Source: Rhyacophila brunnea
Taxonomy: Eukaryota > Arthropoda > Insecta > Trichoptera > Rhyacophilidae
Length of the DNA stretch: 64,000 nucleotides
Assembly (NCBI GenBank): GCA_022495005.1
Contig: JAGYXB010001603.1
Coordinates: 930,001-994,000, forward strand
Reading direction: 5' to 3'
The position numbers and the translations under genes are program-made. Shown piece after piece: positions 1-13,100 of the stretch; the stretch's first letter is position 1; every line of letters begins with the position of its first letter. The notes beneath the pieces were generated by a model. That model did not search any database. It saw only the letters and a program-made list of their open reading frames with translations, and was not told where the DNA came from.

Positions 1-300
1 AAAACATATATATCGGTTCGGTTCCGAAGAAAATTACGGTTTTTCCGGTTTTCGGTTCAGCTCGAAGTGATTATTTTTTTAGTGTTTCCAATTAATACCC
101 AAGACGTGTAACGTGTTGCGCCTACGACAACTGAACGACAACTAAAGTGGGGACTGGGGAGTTAGATCATGTTAACGCACGTGTTTGAACATGTACCGAA
201 CCGAAAAAACCGATATTTGTTTTAGGTTGGATTCCGGTTTTCGTTCCGACAAAAATAACGGATTTTCCGGTTTTTGGTTAAGTTCTGGGTCGAGCCCCTG
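1..300. mobile_element. hAT-like element end with internal repeats
   Basis: Position 300 closes with GAGCCCCTG, so read inward the terminus is CAGGGGCTCGACCC, a hAT-style CAGNG terminus. A block of the type ACGGTTTTTCCGGTTTT plus flanks occurs at about 40-70 and again, diverged, at about 255-290, giving subterminal direct repeats. The left end is outside the window, so no target duplication can be tested; the 8 bp after the terminus are ATTTTATC. No transposase is visible. The superfamily call rests on terminus shape only. Confidence 0.4.
147..206 (+). repeat. Repeat family A, copy A1 (terminal fragment)
   Basis: This segment matches the distal end of the family A copy at 40,027-40,718, including GTGTTTGAACATGTACC and the GTTAACGC block just before it. 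Only the last 60 bp or so are recognisable. It lies inside the hAT-like end, so one has inserted into the other or they share a terminal module. Confidence 0.6.
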
Positions 301-2195
301 ATTTTATCATAATAACCACTGGTGACTGAGTAATTGTACCAAAAGATGGTGAGGCGATACGGTGTCTGAATAATTACAATCACAACTAAAAACTGCTTTA
401 CAACTTGTGTTGTTAAAATACGAGGTCTTGTTATACTCCCATCACACAGTATTGACAATAATTTTAATATTATTTCCATCAAATTATACTTGAATCCATT
501 CTTCATCAGGTACTGGGTTGTTGTTTGCAAATGGTTTTATTCATTGATCATTTTTAGTAGAGCAGCAGAAAGCAGCAGCTATTCTGCATGGTCCATTTAT
601 CGAATCCACGAGACTTGCTAATCTACGATGGGTTTGCGAAGGGCCGGATTTACCAGGGAATTAGGTTACTGGATAAGTTTGTACAATTTTAGGAGTCAAT
701 TCAACAAGCCATCGAAAAGTCAAAAATAGTGTATATGTGCGAATTTCTGTAAAATGAAACGTCACTGAAAGCGCATTTTCAAATATTTCTGTGTTCTGTT
801 TCTTATTCCATTTTTTTTTTTAAATTTGCCTCTACGTGTTTTTCTTTCATATAGGCGCTTTTAACTTAAAGTTTTGTGAATTCGGTCGAACCACACTTGA
901 ATGCATAGTGAACTAAGTCTTGGGTAACTGTTTCTTAGACTTTCCTGGTAATAAAAAAACACTGATGCTTCACGACAAACGTAGGGTCCAGTGATACACC
1001 AGATTAATACCGAGTACAATTACTTTTAAAAATCGACATAAACTGTATTGTGGCAGCATAGGCTATTGCCAAGTTGAATCCTTGAGAAGTGAAGGAGAAA
1101 AATAAATCAAAAATATATTTACTGTATATGTATATAAACAATAACGCAGTACGAGTTAAAATACAGAAAGAATAACAAAAAGATGTAATAAAAGAATATG
1201 AAATGAATCGGTATTGCTAAAGATAATAAACCTGTTTAAAAATACACGTTCACCCCAGGTATGAAATTATTCCATCATTATAATCACAACGGAACATTTC
1301 GATATAGCTAAGAGCTATAAATTCGAATATTTAACATACGAAAGTAGAGTTTAATTGAAGATATTTTCTTTTCTTTATTATTCAAATCGTAATAATAAAA
1401 AAATATACATAAAAGCGAGTCATTCAAATGGACCCCCTGCCAAAAGAACGCCCCAAAAGGGGGACAAAGCAAATAATAAAAAGCGCTTACATTCCCAGCA
1501 CCCCACCTGGCATAATCAATTAGCTAGCCATACAAGAACAGATTTTTATTTGATATATGTGTTATCAAATCGCGTATACCACGTCGGTCATCTAAATTCT
1601 ATAACACATTTAACTTTTTATATATTATTTTTCAATTTTGAATAGTTTAACTAATAGATTTCAGTATAATACATTTATACTTACGGTGCATTGTTTGCTT
1701 TTCAGTGTATTTCTTTATAATTACTCAAATTACTAGACAGAGTACAAAGTGTTTTTTGTGTTGTTTTTACTCGTCCATTAGATATTTTGAAAATATATAT
1801 TTCTCAGATTATATTATGAAGCTTCTAGAACTTCATAGTGTTCATTAATGTAAAAAATTAAATTTGAGTAGGTATCGTATTTGAATCCGCTTCATATATA
1901 ATTGTCTCTTTTTTATTAAAATGTTATATTATGAACGCCTTGAATTAATAAAATGTATACAATAATTAAAATTTAAAAAATAAATGTGTCAAAATAAGAG
2001 AAAGAGAAAAATAACATTATATTATTATATGCTAAGGATAACTTACTAAACTATTTAATAATAAAAGCAAATCGTTTCCTCATACTGAAATCTTACAAAT
2101 TAAATATTAGATTTGAATAATTCTTTCGGTGTATGCTATCCATTCAAGGTAAGGGGGTGGAATAAAAGTATTACCGCTATTCACATTCAAATATA
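301..2195. other. AT-rich non-coding stretch
   Basis: No open frame with protein-family character, no RNA gene and no clear transposon end is seen. GGGCCGGATTTACCAG near 645 resembles some transposon termini, but no partner end was found. Confidence 0.6.
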
Positions 2196-2480
2196 ATTGA
2201 ATATCGAATCGGACATATCCGGAACGTGCGGCGGACAAAGGAAAGCGAAGCTACAGGTGTCACGGAGGGAGGCGGGGGTGTTGGACGAAGGCTATTGTGC
2301 GTCCCGGCGACAATGTAGGCGTCGGCGGCGTCGCAGAGAGGCAGTGGCTGCGGGATCAGAGGGATATGTGGGCCATCGTATTCATGCATAGCCGAGGTGG
2401 GTAATTAGGCTGTGCGACCGTTCGGCAGGCTTTGGCATTGCGGTCTCATCCATACTACGTACGGGTGATCATTGTGCATG
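2196..2480. promoter_or_regulatory. CpG-rich island, possible regulatory element
   Basis: A block far richer in G+C than its flanks, with a GGCGTCGGCGGCGTCGC run near 2,317-2,333 and many CpGs. Small open frames exist on both strands, as expected where GC-rich DNA lacks AT-rich stop codons; neither resembles a protein family. An enhancer or 5' exon is possible. The regulatory call is inference from composition. Confidence 0.35.
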
Positions 2481-2999
2481 AAAGGTTTGGGTATAATGCC
2501 GATAGATGTCTATGATATAATAAACTCAACATATATATTACATATTTATTTTCTTAATTGGCCTTATAATCCGATAAATCCGAATCTCATTCGCCTTAAA
2601 GAGGTTTCATAACATATTTTCTTTTACGATAAATTAATATATTAGTCCAAACATTAAAAAATTAAACATAAAAATTTTACAAATCACCTGCGGCTGTATA
2701 AAAGGACATATGCATAAATCGGTCTTTCATCGCGGGCTTTAATAATGTGAAATTAATAGCATTAACTTTTAATATCATACACTACCTAATAGCTGCAGCA
2801 TTTTTGAAGAATAATAGGAAAAAATTGTTATGCGCCTGTGCAATGTGCCCGAAAATCGGCTACATAGCGCATAACACCACTATTACCTTAAGTATGACTA
2901 AGCATAGGGCCTAGAACCAAAAGTGTTTTTACCGTTTGGTGGAAGTGTTGGGTAAAAAATACCGTTTACAAATAATGCTAAACTAATAAAATAACCTAG
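2481..2999. other. AT-rich non-coding stretch
   Basis: Nothing recognisable is seen apart from short AT-rich runs. Confidence 0.5.
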
Positions 3000-3185
3000 T
3001 GGCGCAGTGATTCATCATCTTCCCCACCTGTAGCTCTTTATCGGGTGCACTTCCGGTCGTCACGTAGCGGAGTCACGTGACCAGAGAACGATCGCGCCAA
3101 AAGGTAGGCAATTCCGGAAACGGTAGAACCGTGCGTGCGAGAAGTCAAGCTGCGTTGACAAGATGGGAACAATTTTTAAAACCTG
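3000..3185. promoter_or_regulatory. Promoter-like cluster: ETS, CACGTG and E2F-type sites
   Basis: Four well-formed motifs lie within about 70 bp: ACTTCCGG (3,049-3,056, ETS/GABP type), GTCACGTGAC (3,072-3,081, palindromic E-box of the USF/TFEB/Max type), GCGCCAAAA (3,094-3,102, E2F type on the other strand) and TTCCGGAA (3,112-3,119, palindromic ETS). This combination is typical of broadly expressed animal promoters. No coding exon follows clearly on either strand; the first downstream ATG (about 3,163) closes after six codons. If real, it probably drives a non-coding first exon. Confidence 0.45.
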
Positions 3186-6060
3186 ATCCGAATGTTTTAT
3201 CAAAATAAATAATGCCTATGTTCAGTGTCACACTATAAAGTCGTGCAATAGTAGTCATGCAAAATCACCCCTAATAAAATGATTAGGTGTTAAATTTATT
3301 GAATATCCGTAATATACTATGTGTAGGTACGTCTTCTAAGAGTGTTTCAGCCGAAATTAAGCTTTATATCATTTCTCTTCCTCCATCATTTTCGGTACCC
3401 AAGAGTCGCCAACTAACCCTGTTCTAAATGCGGTGAAAATGCCGAGCCCACTGACCTGGTCTGCAGTAATATATTGTGTGGAGAGCGTGGAAATATTGTA
3501 CATGTTTTACAGCTCTTTATAGAGTATTATCACATAGGCTTCATCTTCTTGCTTCAGTCCAAAAACCTTGATCGGAACTTTCTCTTTGAATGAATTCAAC
3601 ATGGCAATCGTTTTAATAGAAATAATAGTAATTATTCACATATTTTTATTAATATTGGTTGTATATTATTTCTTATATTTTTGACTTAGTATTTATCTGT
3701 ACCAACATATGGTTGAATCCGATTAGTGTTATATATTAATTATTAATAATGGTACGCTCCAATCAAGCTGGTGTTGAATTACGAGTTTAGTCGTATGTGA
3801 AAATATAATTTATGTTAAGAGATACCTACCCACCGTATTTTACAGTATTGTATGAACTATTTTTCTTTGCGTCATTTAAAATACATTGATATTATTGAAA
3901 AGCTTCTTCTATTATATTTTTTAATTAAGTAACAGGCATACTTAAGAATTTCAACAGAACATGTAACGTTTTTTAAACGTCATTAAATAATAGTATAATA
4001 AAAAGGCAATAAACTGAACAAATACATTTCATTTTTAAAAATATTTTTTCTAAGAAGTACCTAGGTTTCAGATGTGCTCCAGATTGTATATAATATATAA
4101 TATATATAGGCACTATAAATAAACAGGTACGTTAAAACTTTTCGACGAAATCACAGTGTTATTTCGATAAAATATCAAGCAATGGGAAATGGAAATACGT
4201 GTGAATCCGTCAGTGACTAGAATTTTATTTTATGCCTCTGCCTCGCTACTGGTTGCTAATGACGGCTATTTAAAAAAGTCAGAGAGTGCAGGAAAATGTA
4301 TTCATCTAAAGACTAACATTTCGATGCATTCAAATACATAACTACTTATGTAGGTAAAATATTCAGTAAATAAGTGCCAAAATGCCACTGGTAGGTATAC
4401 GAAATGGGAAGCTTATTTACTATTGTAGATGTAGATACGTAGATGTTGATACCCAATTGGTATTACATAGGTAATATAACTATTCGGTAGCTATTGTAAT
4501 TTCCCATCCACTAGTAACTTTTGACTATTACAGGGAGAGAGTCACGAAGGGAGAAATTAAACTTGAAGGGTCAGTATATTATTTGAAAATAAAAACGCCC
4601 ACGTGGACGATATATTATATTCAATATCATATAAAATTGTATATTATGTAGTTAAAACTAGTAGAGACTACAGAGAACATAATTAATTACTAAAATCTTA
4701 TATAGGAGGAACAATAAATTAAAATTCACTCCCTAGAAAATAAAAGATCAATCTAATAAGGAACGGGCGACACCGCGTTTATAAAAAAAGTCATTTCTCC
4801 CAGTGTTTACAGAGATATAGGTATGTAATGAAAATCAAACAGATTTTATGTAAAAAAAACTTAATTCTTTGCCATAAAACAAATAAGTTTTCATCCCTTA
4901 CTTACGCATTATCAAGTAGGTAACAGTTGGTAGGTAAAATACATTTAAATGTATGTGAAAAATGGACAGTTGCCTAGTCAATTAACCAGTGAAATTAAAA
5001 TCATACATTCTTTTCCTCGTAAAATATTTCAAAAATATGTGCAATTTAAAATATATACAAATACCATGTAAAGTCCACGAGCAGAAATTCCAGCCATGGC
5101 CATAGTTAATGAATACTACAGTACCCCGTATAACATGTTCAACATATATGACACGTTTTCAAAATAGTTCTACGTGATTTTACTACCCATAAAATTAAAC
5201 CGACCGGTGTAAAAAAAAAAACTGCTAAAATTCCAAACACGATTTGTCATATTATAAGAGCACTAAAATGGGAAACAGGCTGTAGTAATATGTCGGGGTT
5301 TTAAATATTTTTTTTACATAATTGTATTACTAATCAGAAAAGAATTCTTAGATTACTTTTCCATGTGACTTGGTGGGGTGAAGAGAGTTAGGGGAAACAG
5401 GTCATGGTTGGAAATATACTTGGTAGAAATGGAAAATCAGGAGCATGCTGGACCGATCAAATGAAGAATGCGATATGACAGGCATGAGTGTCGGCAATAT
5501 ACTCTTTTCCAGTCGTGGGGTACATGGTGGAGATTTTTGATTAGAATAAGAATATTTCATAAATACCAAGATTTTCAGCAAAAACGCGACGACGAAGAAT
5601 ACTAAGACTTGTAGTATTTCAATAAAGTAAGTAGATATTCCATCGATAAAATGTATTTAAATTTATTAATAAGACTATGTAATCTTTAACTACATTTAAC
5701 GGCATTATCACGCTCAACTCTAGGATTATAATATAATTTCAATTATCAATAATCAGCTTAAACATATTTACTGGAATTGGTGATTTATTGACTGGACGGT
5801 AAATTATCTAAGATATAGGTACTTTATTTACTATATGATTTAATAATAATGCTACTTGCGATATTAGTATATAGGTAGATGCATTATTAATAAATCATAA
5901 ATTTAATATCCCGGCAGTGAATCAGAGTCCGACAAAAGCTCGCTTCGATGAAAATATTTCTACAACACAAACGCATGTTTGTGTGGCACGTTTCTAAAAT
6001 GTCATTAGTGGAATAAATATATTAGAAGTAGACAAGTTACATGTGACGATGGGTAACCAA
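3186..6060. other. AT-rich non-coding stretch
   Basis: No gene or transposon was identified. The piece at about 5,400-5,530 vaguely resembles a reverse-transcriptase tail (a TGCTGGACCGATCAAATGAA-like segment), too weakly to call. Confidence 0.5.
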
Positions 6061-6290
6061 AATTGATAGTGGATATAAATTACAGGCAACGGGCCGTGTT
6101 GTTTATAGGCGCTAAAGCAAAACATAAAGGAAAAACAGCTTCCGAGAAGCGGCGGTTAGCGCGCCGCGCGGAACCAACTTTTATGACGTATGGTGACAGG
6201 AACTTTTAATAATAATGTCTTATCGCCGAGAGGGAGGCTGCGTCCCCTTACCCATAACATCCACCGCCCCTTGGTGTTTTCCTATGCATT
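6061..6290. promoter_or_regulatory. GC-rich island with homeodomain/TALE-like motifs
   Basis: A GC-rich block containing GTTTATAGGCGC, TTTTATGACG and TGACAGG. The TTTATGA/TTTATAG words resemble posterior Hox or Caudal sites and TGACAG the Homothorax/Meis site. GCGCGCCGCGCGG in the middle is exceptional for this genome. No coding character is seen. An enhancer is a reasonable inference; the motif matches alone are weak evidence. Confidence 0.35.
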
Positions 6291-6829
6291 CAGGGTAGGC
6301 AAAAGCTTTCAACAAAGAGCTTTGTCATTGTTTGAACAATAAAAATAAAAACAAACTCTCTTACCACCTGTATTAGCTAGCCACACATGAGGACTTTTTT
6401 TATATTTATCTTGACAACTTCCTACAGCTTAGGTGTTTTATCACCTGCTAACACATTCTAATTTAAATGTATTTTGGATTGTATTTTACACAACATCGCA
6501 TAATCCTCCCTAGAAATATGAATATAACCGCTACATATTTACAGCGGAATAAAAAATATACCTATTTATTTACTACATTTCATACTTTGTATAATATGGA
6601 AATGTTATTATGACCCGTTACAAGCAGTAGGACAAAATCCTAATAGATATATATTAAACAATATAAATCACTTGATACGCTTTTATCTACATAGTGGTAT
6701 TACAACTGAAATATATAACTATTTCAGCTAAAAAATCAAAATCGAGGAATTTAGTATTGGGCACTCATTTAATATTAATAAGTGTAAGCACTGTATTTGG
6801 GTCAAAAGCTTAAATAAAGAAATAATACT

Positions 6830-6870
6830 CTGCTGAGGCCCATAATGATCTTATTATGATCGGGCATGGT
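6830..6870 (+). repeat. Short dispersed repeat, copy 1
   Basis: CTCTGCTGAGGCCCATAATG and the following ATCTTATTATGATCGG closely match 50,590-50,632. The shared core is about 40 bp. It may be part of a larger transposon or a retroelement tail; its family is unknown. Confidence 0.45.
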
Positions 6871-7004
6871 CGAAAAAAAAATATTTTGAAGTTGCTAACA
6901 ATTAATTTAACCTATGTTTTATGTGGTTTGTAGACTTTTCCGTTATTACATTTTTCATTTCAGATGTCTACTAGGTGTAGACAATAAAAGACAAAACAAA
7001 TTCG

Positions 7005-7260
7005 ATATTAAGACCTGTGTCATACGAGGCGCTACACCACCGACCAATGTGCAAACCATACACCCTTGTACACAATGCATCATCTCGAAAGCAGGCAGTC
7101 TCTCCAGCCACAGGTGTGAGATGAGAATTCCTCGCAAAGACAAAGCTGCTAGCCTCCGCGAAATGCCTCTACTAAGACGATGCCGCCGCCGTCATAATTA
7201 AGCTTATTTTTTGCTCGCCTCGTGCTTGCAAGCGCACCAAAAAAAGCTCGGCGAAATAAA
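7005..7260. promoter_or_regulatory. Moderately GC-rich island
   Basis: CpG-containing DNA with GATGCCGCCGCCGTC near 7,180 and a CTCGCCTCGTGCTTGCAAGC block after 7,210. Overlapping small open frames on both strands show no family resemblance. Could be regulatory or part of a non-coding exon. Confidence 0.25.
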
Positions 7261-9645
7261 AGTTTATTTCGTATTAAATAATATTAATCTAACGATGAAT
7301 TCTATGATATACTGAAACGTTGTGTTCGTTATTTATATAGGAATAATTAAACTTGGGAAACAGATATTTAGGAATCGCGTCATTTTACAATCTACTACAG
7401 TTTAAGCAATATTGACAGAGCGCAGTGCTACGATGGAAATAGAAAATAAAAATATGTTTAAAATTTATTTTGCAGAAAAAATAATGATTTTTAGTTTAAA
7501 TAAAATTTCAATAAAACCACGATTTATTCAAAAATCTCTATGTACTGAAAGCATCAGAAACACATATATTATAATATATATCTCAGAGAAATAATAAATC
7601 AACTAAAACCGTTTAGCAAACTATCATTGCATAATCGTATTTATTAAATTGCAAATTTACTTTTGAATTAAAAAAAATATCATAGTAATGTTTTTAGACA
7701 GGATGATTGATTAAATGTAATATTTAAAAGTAATTTTTCAGTAAATTCTATTTAGGTAATTGCGTAATTCATAACTGATAATTCCTTCACAAGATGATAA
7801 TATCATACTTCCAGTAAACATAATTCGGTAAATATATTTAAAGTGCACATATAAAACGATAATTCATTGAAATTCATGATTGAAATCAAATTTAAAACCA
7901 ATAAACTATAAATCAATAAATGTAATAGTCTTTCGATCATAAAGGATATTAAATAGACAGATATTAAAAATATAATAAAAAAAACACAAGTATAGGTACG
8001 TCGGTATGGTAGTAACAATAAAAAAATATTGCTACAGTCATCTTATTTCTGGATACATGATACAAGATGACTCGATACAAATATATAGCAAAAAAATCAT
8101 ACCAATTACTTTAGCCATAAAATATGATTAATGGATTATTAAAAGAAGAAACGATAATTGAGTGTAATAAATATATACAAATGTTCCGTGTCCACCCATA
8201 ATAAAATACCCACATATCAAAGCAAATATGATAAATATTTCTCAGTTGGCGAAAACAATATAGGTTAGGTACAGAAATATAAATATTTAGCGAGTCTAAA
8301 GTACCAACCACCACCTGGTAAGCAAACAAGCGACGCAGGATAAATTTACACAATCACAGTTTGTTGGCTACATTTGATGTGGGTTTAGCGCCAAATACCG
8401 CGCACTCCACTTCATAATGGGGAAGAATTGGCCCCTTCACTTTGCTACATATGCAGGCCATTGTTGATACAACCAACCTAACCTCACTTGCATGTATTAT
8501 TACACCAGCTGCTGCTATACCTACTATGTTACTGAAAAGCATGAATACTGAAACACTAAATACACGTGGAAAATTTTTAATCAATGCTAAATGTGCCACT
8601 GGATGCGTATCGCTATAACAAAGATATTTTGTTCATATAGGTAATATATTGTGTTCTCATTATCGGTGACACACATTAATATTACACTATAGTTATTCGA
8701 TGGCATCAACATTTCCTTCGTTCTGCATAACATATTTCGAAGCACTCTAACGAATATGTCTGTGTGCGAAAAGGAAAGGAGATTCCTGAGTCTAAAATCA
8801 CTCATTTTCTGAAAAGGCAAAGAAACGTTGAGTTTGGATAACTTTATACATGAATTTCTATGAGTAAGAATGTGTGAATACTAATTCAGAGGTGTAAAGT
8901 ACAAATAATCCCTTTTCTAATTAATGCAAATATTATATATAAATTGGAATATTAAACTATTTTTTAATATAAAAGACGTATCTTGCTTTTTTGAAATAAA
9001 ATTTCTTCCTCTTGTTTTGCTGTCCCCTATTGGAGCTGCAATCCAATGTCAATTTTTTAAGTGACTAATGCTATACCTTCATTTTTAAGGATACCATTAA
9101 TTTTTTCTTAAATAATGATCAGAGGAATGCTATAGGTACTAATTTAGTACTGTCATAATATAGCCGATGTACTGTGGTTTCTTGTTTTAATAGTAGGTAC
9201 CTACCTACACAGAACTTATAGATCGTTTCCCATTAGTTTGAAGATGTGAATATTAGTTACCAATGCTATACAATAGAGAGCTTCAGTATACGTACATACA
9301 TGTACCTACGTGCAATAATTAATACCCAATATTGTTGACACTATTATAATGATATAATTATTAATAATAATAAAAATTAATAAAAAATGAGAGATTAAAA
9401 TAAGTTGTTTTTTCCTGGTCTCACAAATAAGACCCAGTTTACTATTTACTTATATTTACTACAGTGCAGGAAATAAAAAACTATCCGAGGTAGGTAGATT
9501 TTATATTTCTAAATATATACAATACATAAATTGTACCTAACGTATACTTTGCAGTAAACATATTTCTGGGTGAAACAATTTGTATTCAAAAGAGCGACTA
9601 TGAGAAAGGAAATCTTTTCATGATATTTGTGATAGCAAGAGTCGT
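7261..9645. other. AT-rich non-coding stretch
   Basis: No gene identified. A more complex patch at about 8,370-8,490 has an 81-codon open frame on the - strand with no recognisable family and is not called a gene. Confidence 0.5.
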
Positions 9646-10100
9646 CCATTAACCCTGTAGAGAAATGGTTAATTTCCGAGCTTTATTACCCATTCAATTC
9701 CTCAACAGTGGCTACGCGTACACAGCGTATCCAAATGTTGCCAGCGTAAAGAATAAGAGATGGCGCTCCGCATCGCTCCGTAACAAAAAAGGCGCGAAGC
9801 ACAAAAACATGGCCGCTACAATGCCGGCGCTCTACAATGGGAAAATTGTTTGCGAACAAACCGACAAACGTCATTATGGCTACAATACATCATCATTCAA
9901 TCGTGCGGGCGTCGAGATACTTCCCTCTAACCCGTGGAAACGTTTAGGGTAATTTAAACGTCGGATTTCAAGGGGGTGCACAGTCAAAAATCTGTTACCA
10001 AGGGAATACGAGCATATTGAACCATTTACAACTAAAATAAACTTTTGTGAGTAAACCGGGATGCAAGAGTGAGTTAATGCCATGGGAAAATTGTGTTACT
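9646..10100. promoter_or_regulatory. Long GC-rich island (about 450 bp)
   Basis: One of the largest GC- and CpG-rich blocks in the window. It contains AACATGGCCGCTACAATGCC, which includes the YY1/Pho-like word ATGGCCGC, and a smooth low-repeat sequence up to about 10,085. Overlapping open frames on both strands (95, 62 and 67 codons) give no family match. A conserved regulatory element or Polycomb-response-type element is possible; this is inference. Confidence 0.35.
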
Positions 10101-13100
10101 TAGAACTTTAAGCCGCCTATAATCTTATATATCTACCTGCGGCATGTAATATATTATGAATGACATTTTATAGTAGGATTCAAGATTTAGCTTAATTCTA
10201 AACGAAATTTTAAACACTTACCCTGACTCGTAAAGACAAATAGATATTACAAGAATAATAATATTAGTAATATTATATAAACCACATACGCAATCATTAT
10301 TAACAGTCCCAAAAAGAAATTTATTTATTTATTCGTATTTAAGGAGGCACGTCCCTTGTATATTTACGTATTCGTTGCATTGCATTGATATTATTTTTCT
10401 CACCATAAGAATTCAACATGTTAATGATAAGATGAAATTGATGATACATTGATATTATTTTAATCCTCGGGTGGTGAATAAATTATTTCGTTTCATATAA
10501 TTTAGTTTAAAGATAATATTTTTATCAATACGTGCATTAATACCTACATTTAATAAAATGTGTACTAAAAATATTTTTTCATCAAATTCGGTAAAACTTT
10601 CAATTGTGAGTTCGTAACGGGCTAGTAATTAAAAAAAAATACAACATTTTGTCATGATAATCTCAACGATGTGTTAGTATATTATTATATGGATGTAATT
10701 TTCTTTACCATTCAATAAAATGAATGCTAAAAAAATACAGACAAAAGAATTTTATATTACATATACCTACTATTGAGGCTCAGCCTCCACTCCCCTAACA
10801 TGTCCCTTACCAATGCTTAGCAAAACGCGCAAAAACAACGACGACCACTATTGCAATGGTTATCTATGTCAAGTTTTCCATTATCTCGACACCCATATCT
10901 TCTACGTTTTGATGCATAAACCCTACATGAGGAATCAAAGGTTTCAGATCGAAAACATCATCATTAAGCTTAATGCAAGGAGAACCCATGTGTGGAGTTC
11001 CGGACCACCTCCAAATTGTAATAGAATGTATCGTGATTAAACGAAAAACTTTTCGAAAAAAAATTTTAGCTTATCTTTTAAAATTATATAGTAGACACAA
11101 TAAATGTAATGCACTACGAAATCACGACTTATAACCATAGAAAAGTGTGTGCGCAATATTTTCCAAGGAAAATAATCAAATAATAAATAATATGATACAC
11201 CTAAATCACACGCACATACTATCTCCAACTCAGAGTGCGTGTTTTTCCAATCAGTGAAAATTAGTGAAATACAGATCTTTCAAAACCATAGAGCGATAAT
11301 GAGATATGTAAAATGTTTTAACGAAAGCTTTTTTTGACATAATTTACATTGGGTCTCAGCTACTTGTGTAATCATAATATTAATATAACTAATAGGTAAT
11401 GTAAATGAAGAAAAAATATACGATTTAAATATTGTGTAACATATCCTCAGATAGTGTAACCATAACGACTAACAGAGTGTCATGAAACATTAAGAGGTCG
11501 GTAGATAGATAATACGTCTACCTACGTAGTAGGTCGCTTCCTAATAAATCATTCGTTCAATCCGCATTTGTACCGAAGGCACTACGCGGAGAAAAATACC
11601 TCCGCGGACTATTTGTCATCCTGATACTTTCTTACACCACCGAACCAACTACCAAAGATTGTAAACTCTCTCAAAAATATAGGTAATGAATAAATAATAA
11701 ACGTTAAAATCAAAAACGATGCCTTTGAAGCAGTAAAACATTCCAGGAAAAACAAAAAATCCATCTGTAGATAAATTATTGACCCACGCAATACCCACGT
11801 GTATTTAAGGGTTGAGATTTAAATCAGGTTAAGTTATTATGGTAATTGATTAACATTGATGGAAATTATATAATATATTGCTTTTTTTCGATTGAGTTAA
11901 GAGAGAGTGTAGTGTCGGAAACATCTAGCGACCAACTACGAAGCATAAAATTGAATGATAAATTTACATTTTGACTTGTTTTAATTAAACGTTACGTAGT
12001 TTATAAAAAAAACATTGGTATCTAATGCCATATATTTTATGCAAACGCCAATGTATACAAAGATAAAATTACAAATGAAAAAAAAAATCTTATAAAATAT
12101 GCCCTCGCTAACGCCTTTCATCTTATTATGACACTATTGTTTGGTTATTGTTATCATTCAAATGTAATTTAATAAGTTCTTTCGAAAGTGGTAGGGATTT
12201 TGGTAGGGGTTTTAATGTAACTGACGCATTAAATTTAATCTAGAAAAAAAAACTTCGATACAGTCATAATCTTTTAACGTGATGATACATAACCAAATTT
12301 ATATATAAAAAAATTACAAAATAATATTATGCAATAATATTTAAGATGAAACCATTTAACGTTTTAACTTTAACTAAGTTTTTAACCATTTTTTTTTTAA
12401 TTTATTATACGATCAACTAATTATTCAAAACACTTTTGTCAATATAGATTATTCAAAATCATGTTTTAATACAAATATAATAAAGTGAAAATTGAATACT
12501 ACAAAATATTGGCGTTAACAAACATTTTGTTCTTGCAAAAGAAATATATCGAAAAACATGAAAAACGTCTGTTGGGCACGTCTGTTGGGCATGTCCATTG
12601 GTCATTTATATTAAGTGGGTACGTACGATAATATCGTGTTTTTGAAAAGTGTAAAAGGGAAAACAAAAAAAATGGCAAGTCGTTGAGAGTGAGTAATTAA
12701 AATCACTTGACACGTAATAAAACAACAAAAATATAAAGAAGAAAAAACATTCAAAATTTTCCGCAAATCATTCACATTTGGGCGTGCGGTTGTTGTCTGC
12801 TTTCCAAAACTGTTTCACATATTTATTCTTTTCCATCATACATGATGCCTAACGATTAATATATTATTATATATAACGAGGACGTGTTTCATTATTTGTG
12901 AATGGCTGATTCTCGCGCCAACGAAAATAAAAAAAATATCAACTTTTAATGGTAAACTCTGAATATTTAGATAAAATAATTGAATTCAGTAGGCAACGCA
13001 TTACGGATTTAATAAAACTGACATTAATATCTGCATAGAACAGGTGGACTAACCATTTATTTATATGAGAAGACACGTTAGGTAAGTATAACTTATAAGT

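Noticed and set aside
640..680. Transposon terminus GGGCCGGATTTACCAG
   Set aside because: No inverted partner or target duplication could be found.
2177..2391. Overlapping open frames on both strands in the first GC-rich island
   Set aside because: GC-rich DNA rarely contains stop codons; neither frame has family motifs or convincing start context.
5396..5530. LINE reverse-transcriptase tail
   Set aside because: A few residues (CWTDQMKNA) resemble the family, but no second motif confirms it.
8354..8599. 81-residue minus-strand frame
   Set aside because: No domain or splice context, and adjacent sequence is ordinary AT-rich DNA; a decayed transposon fragment is possible but not demonstrable.
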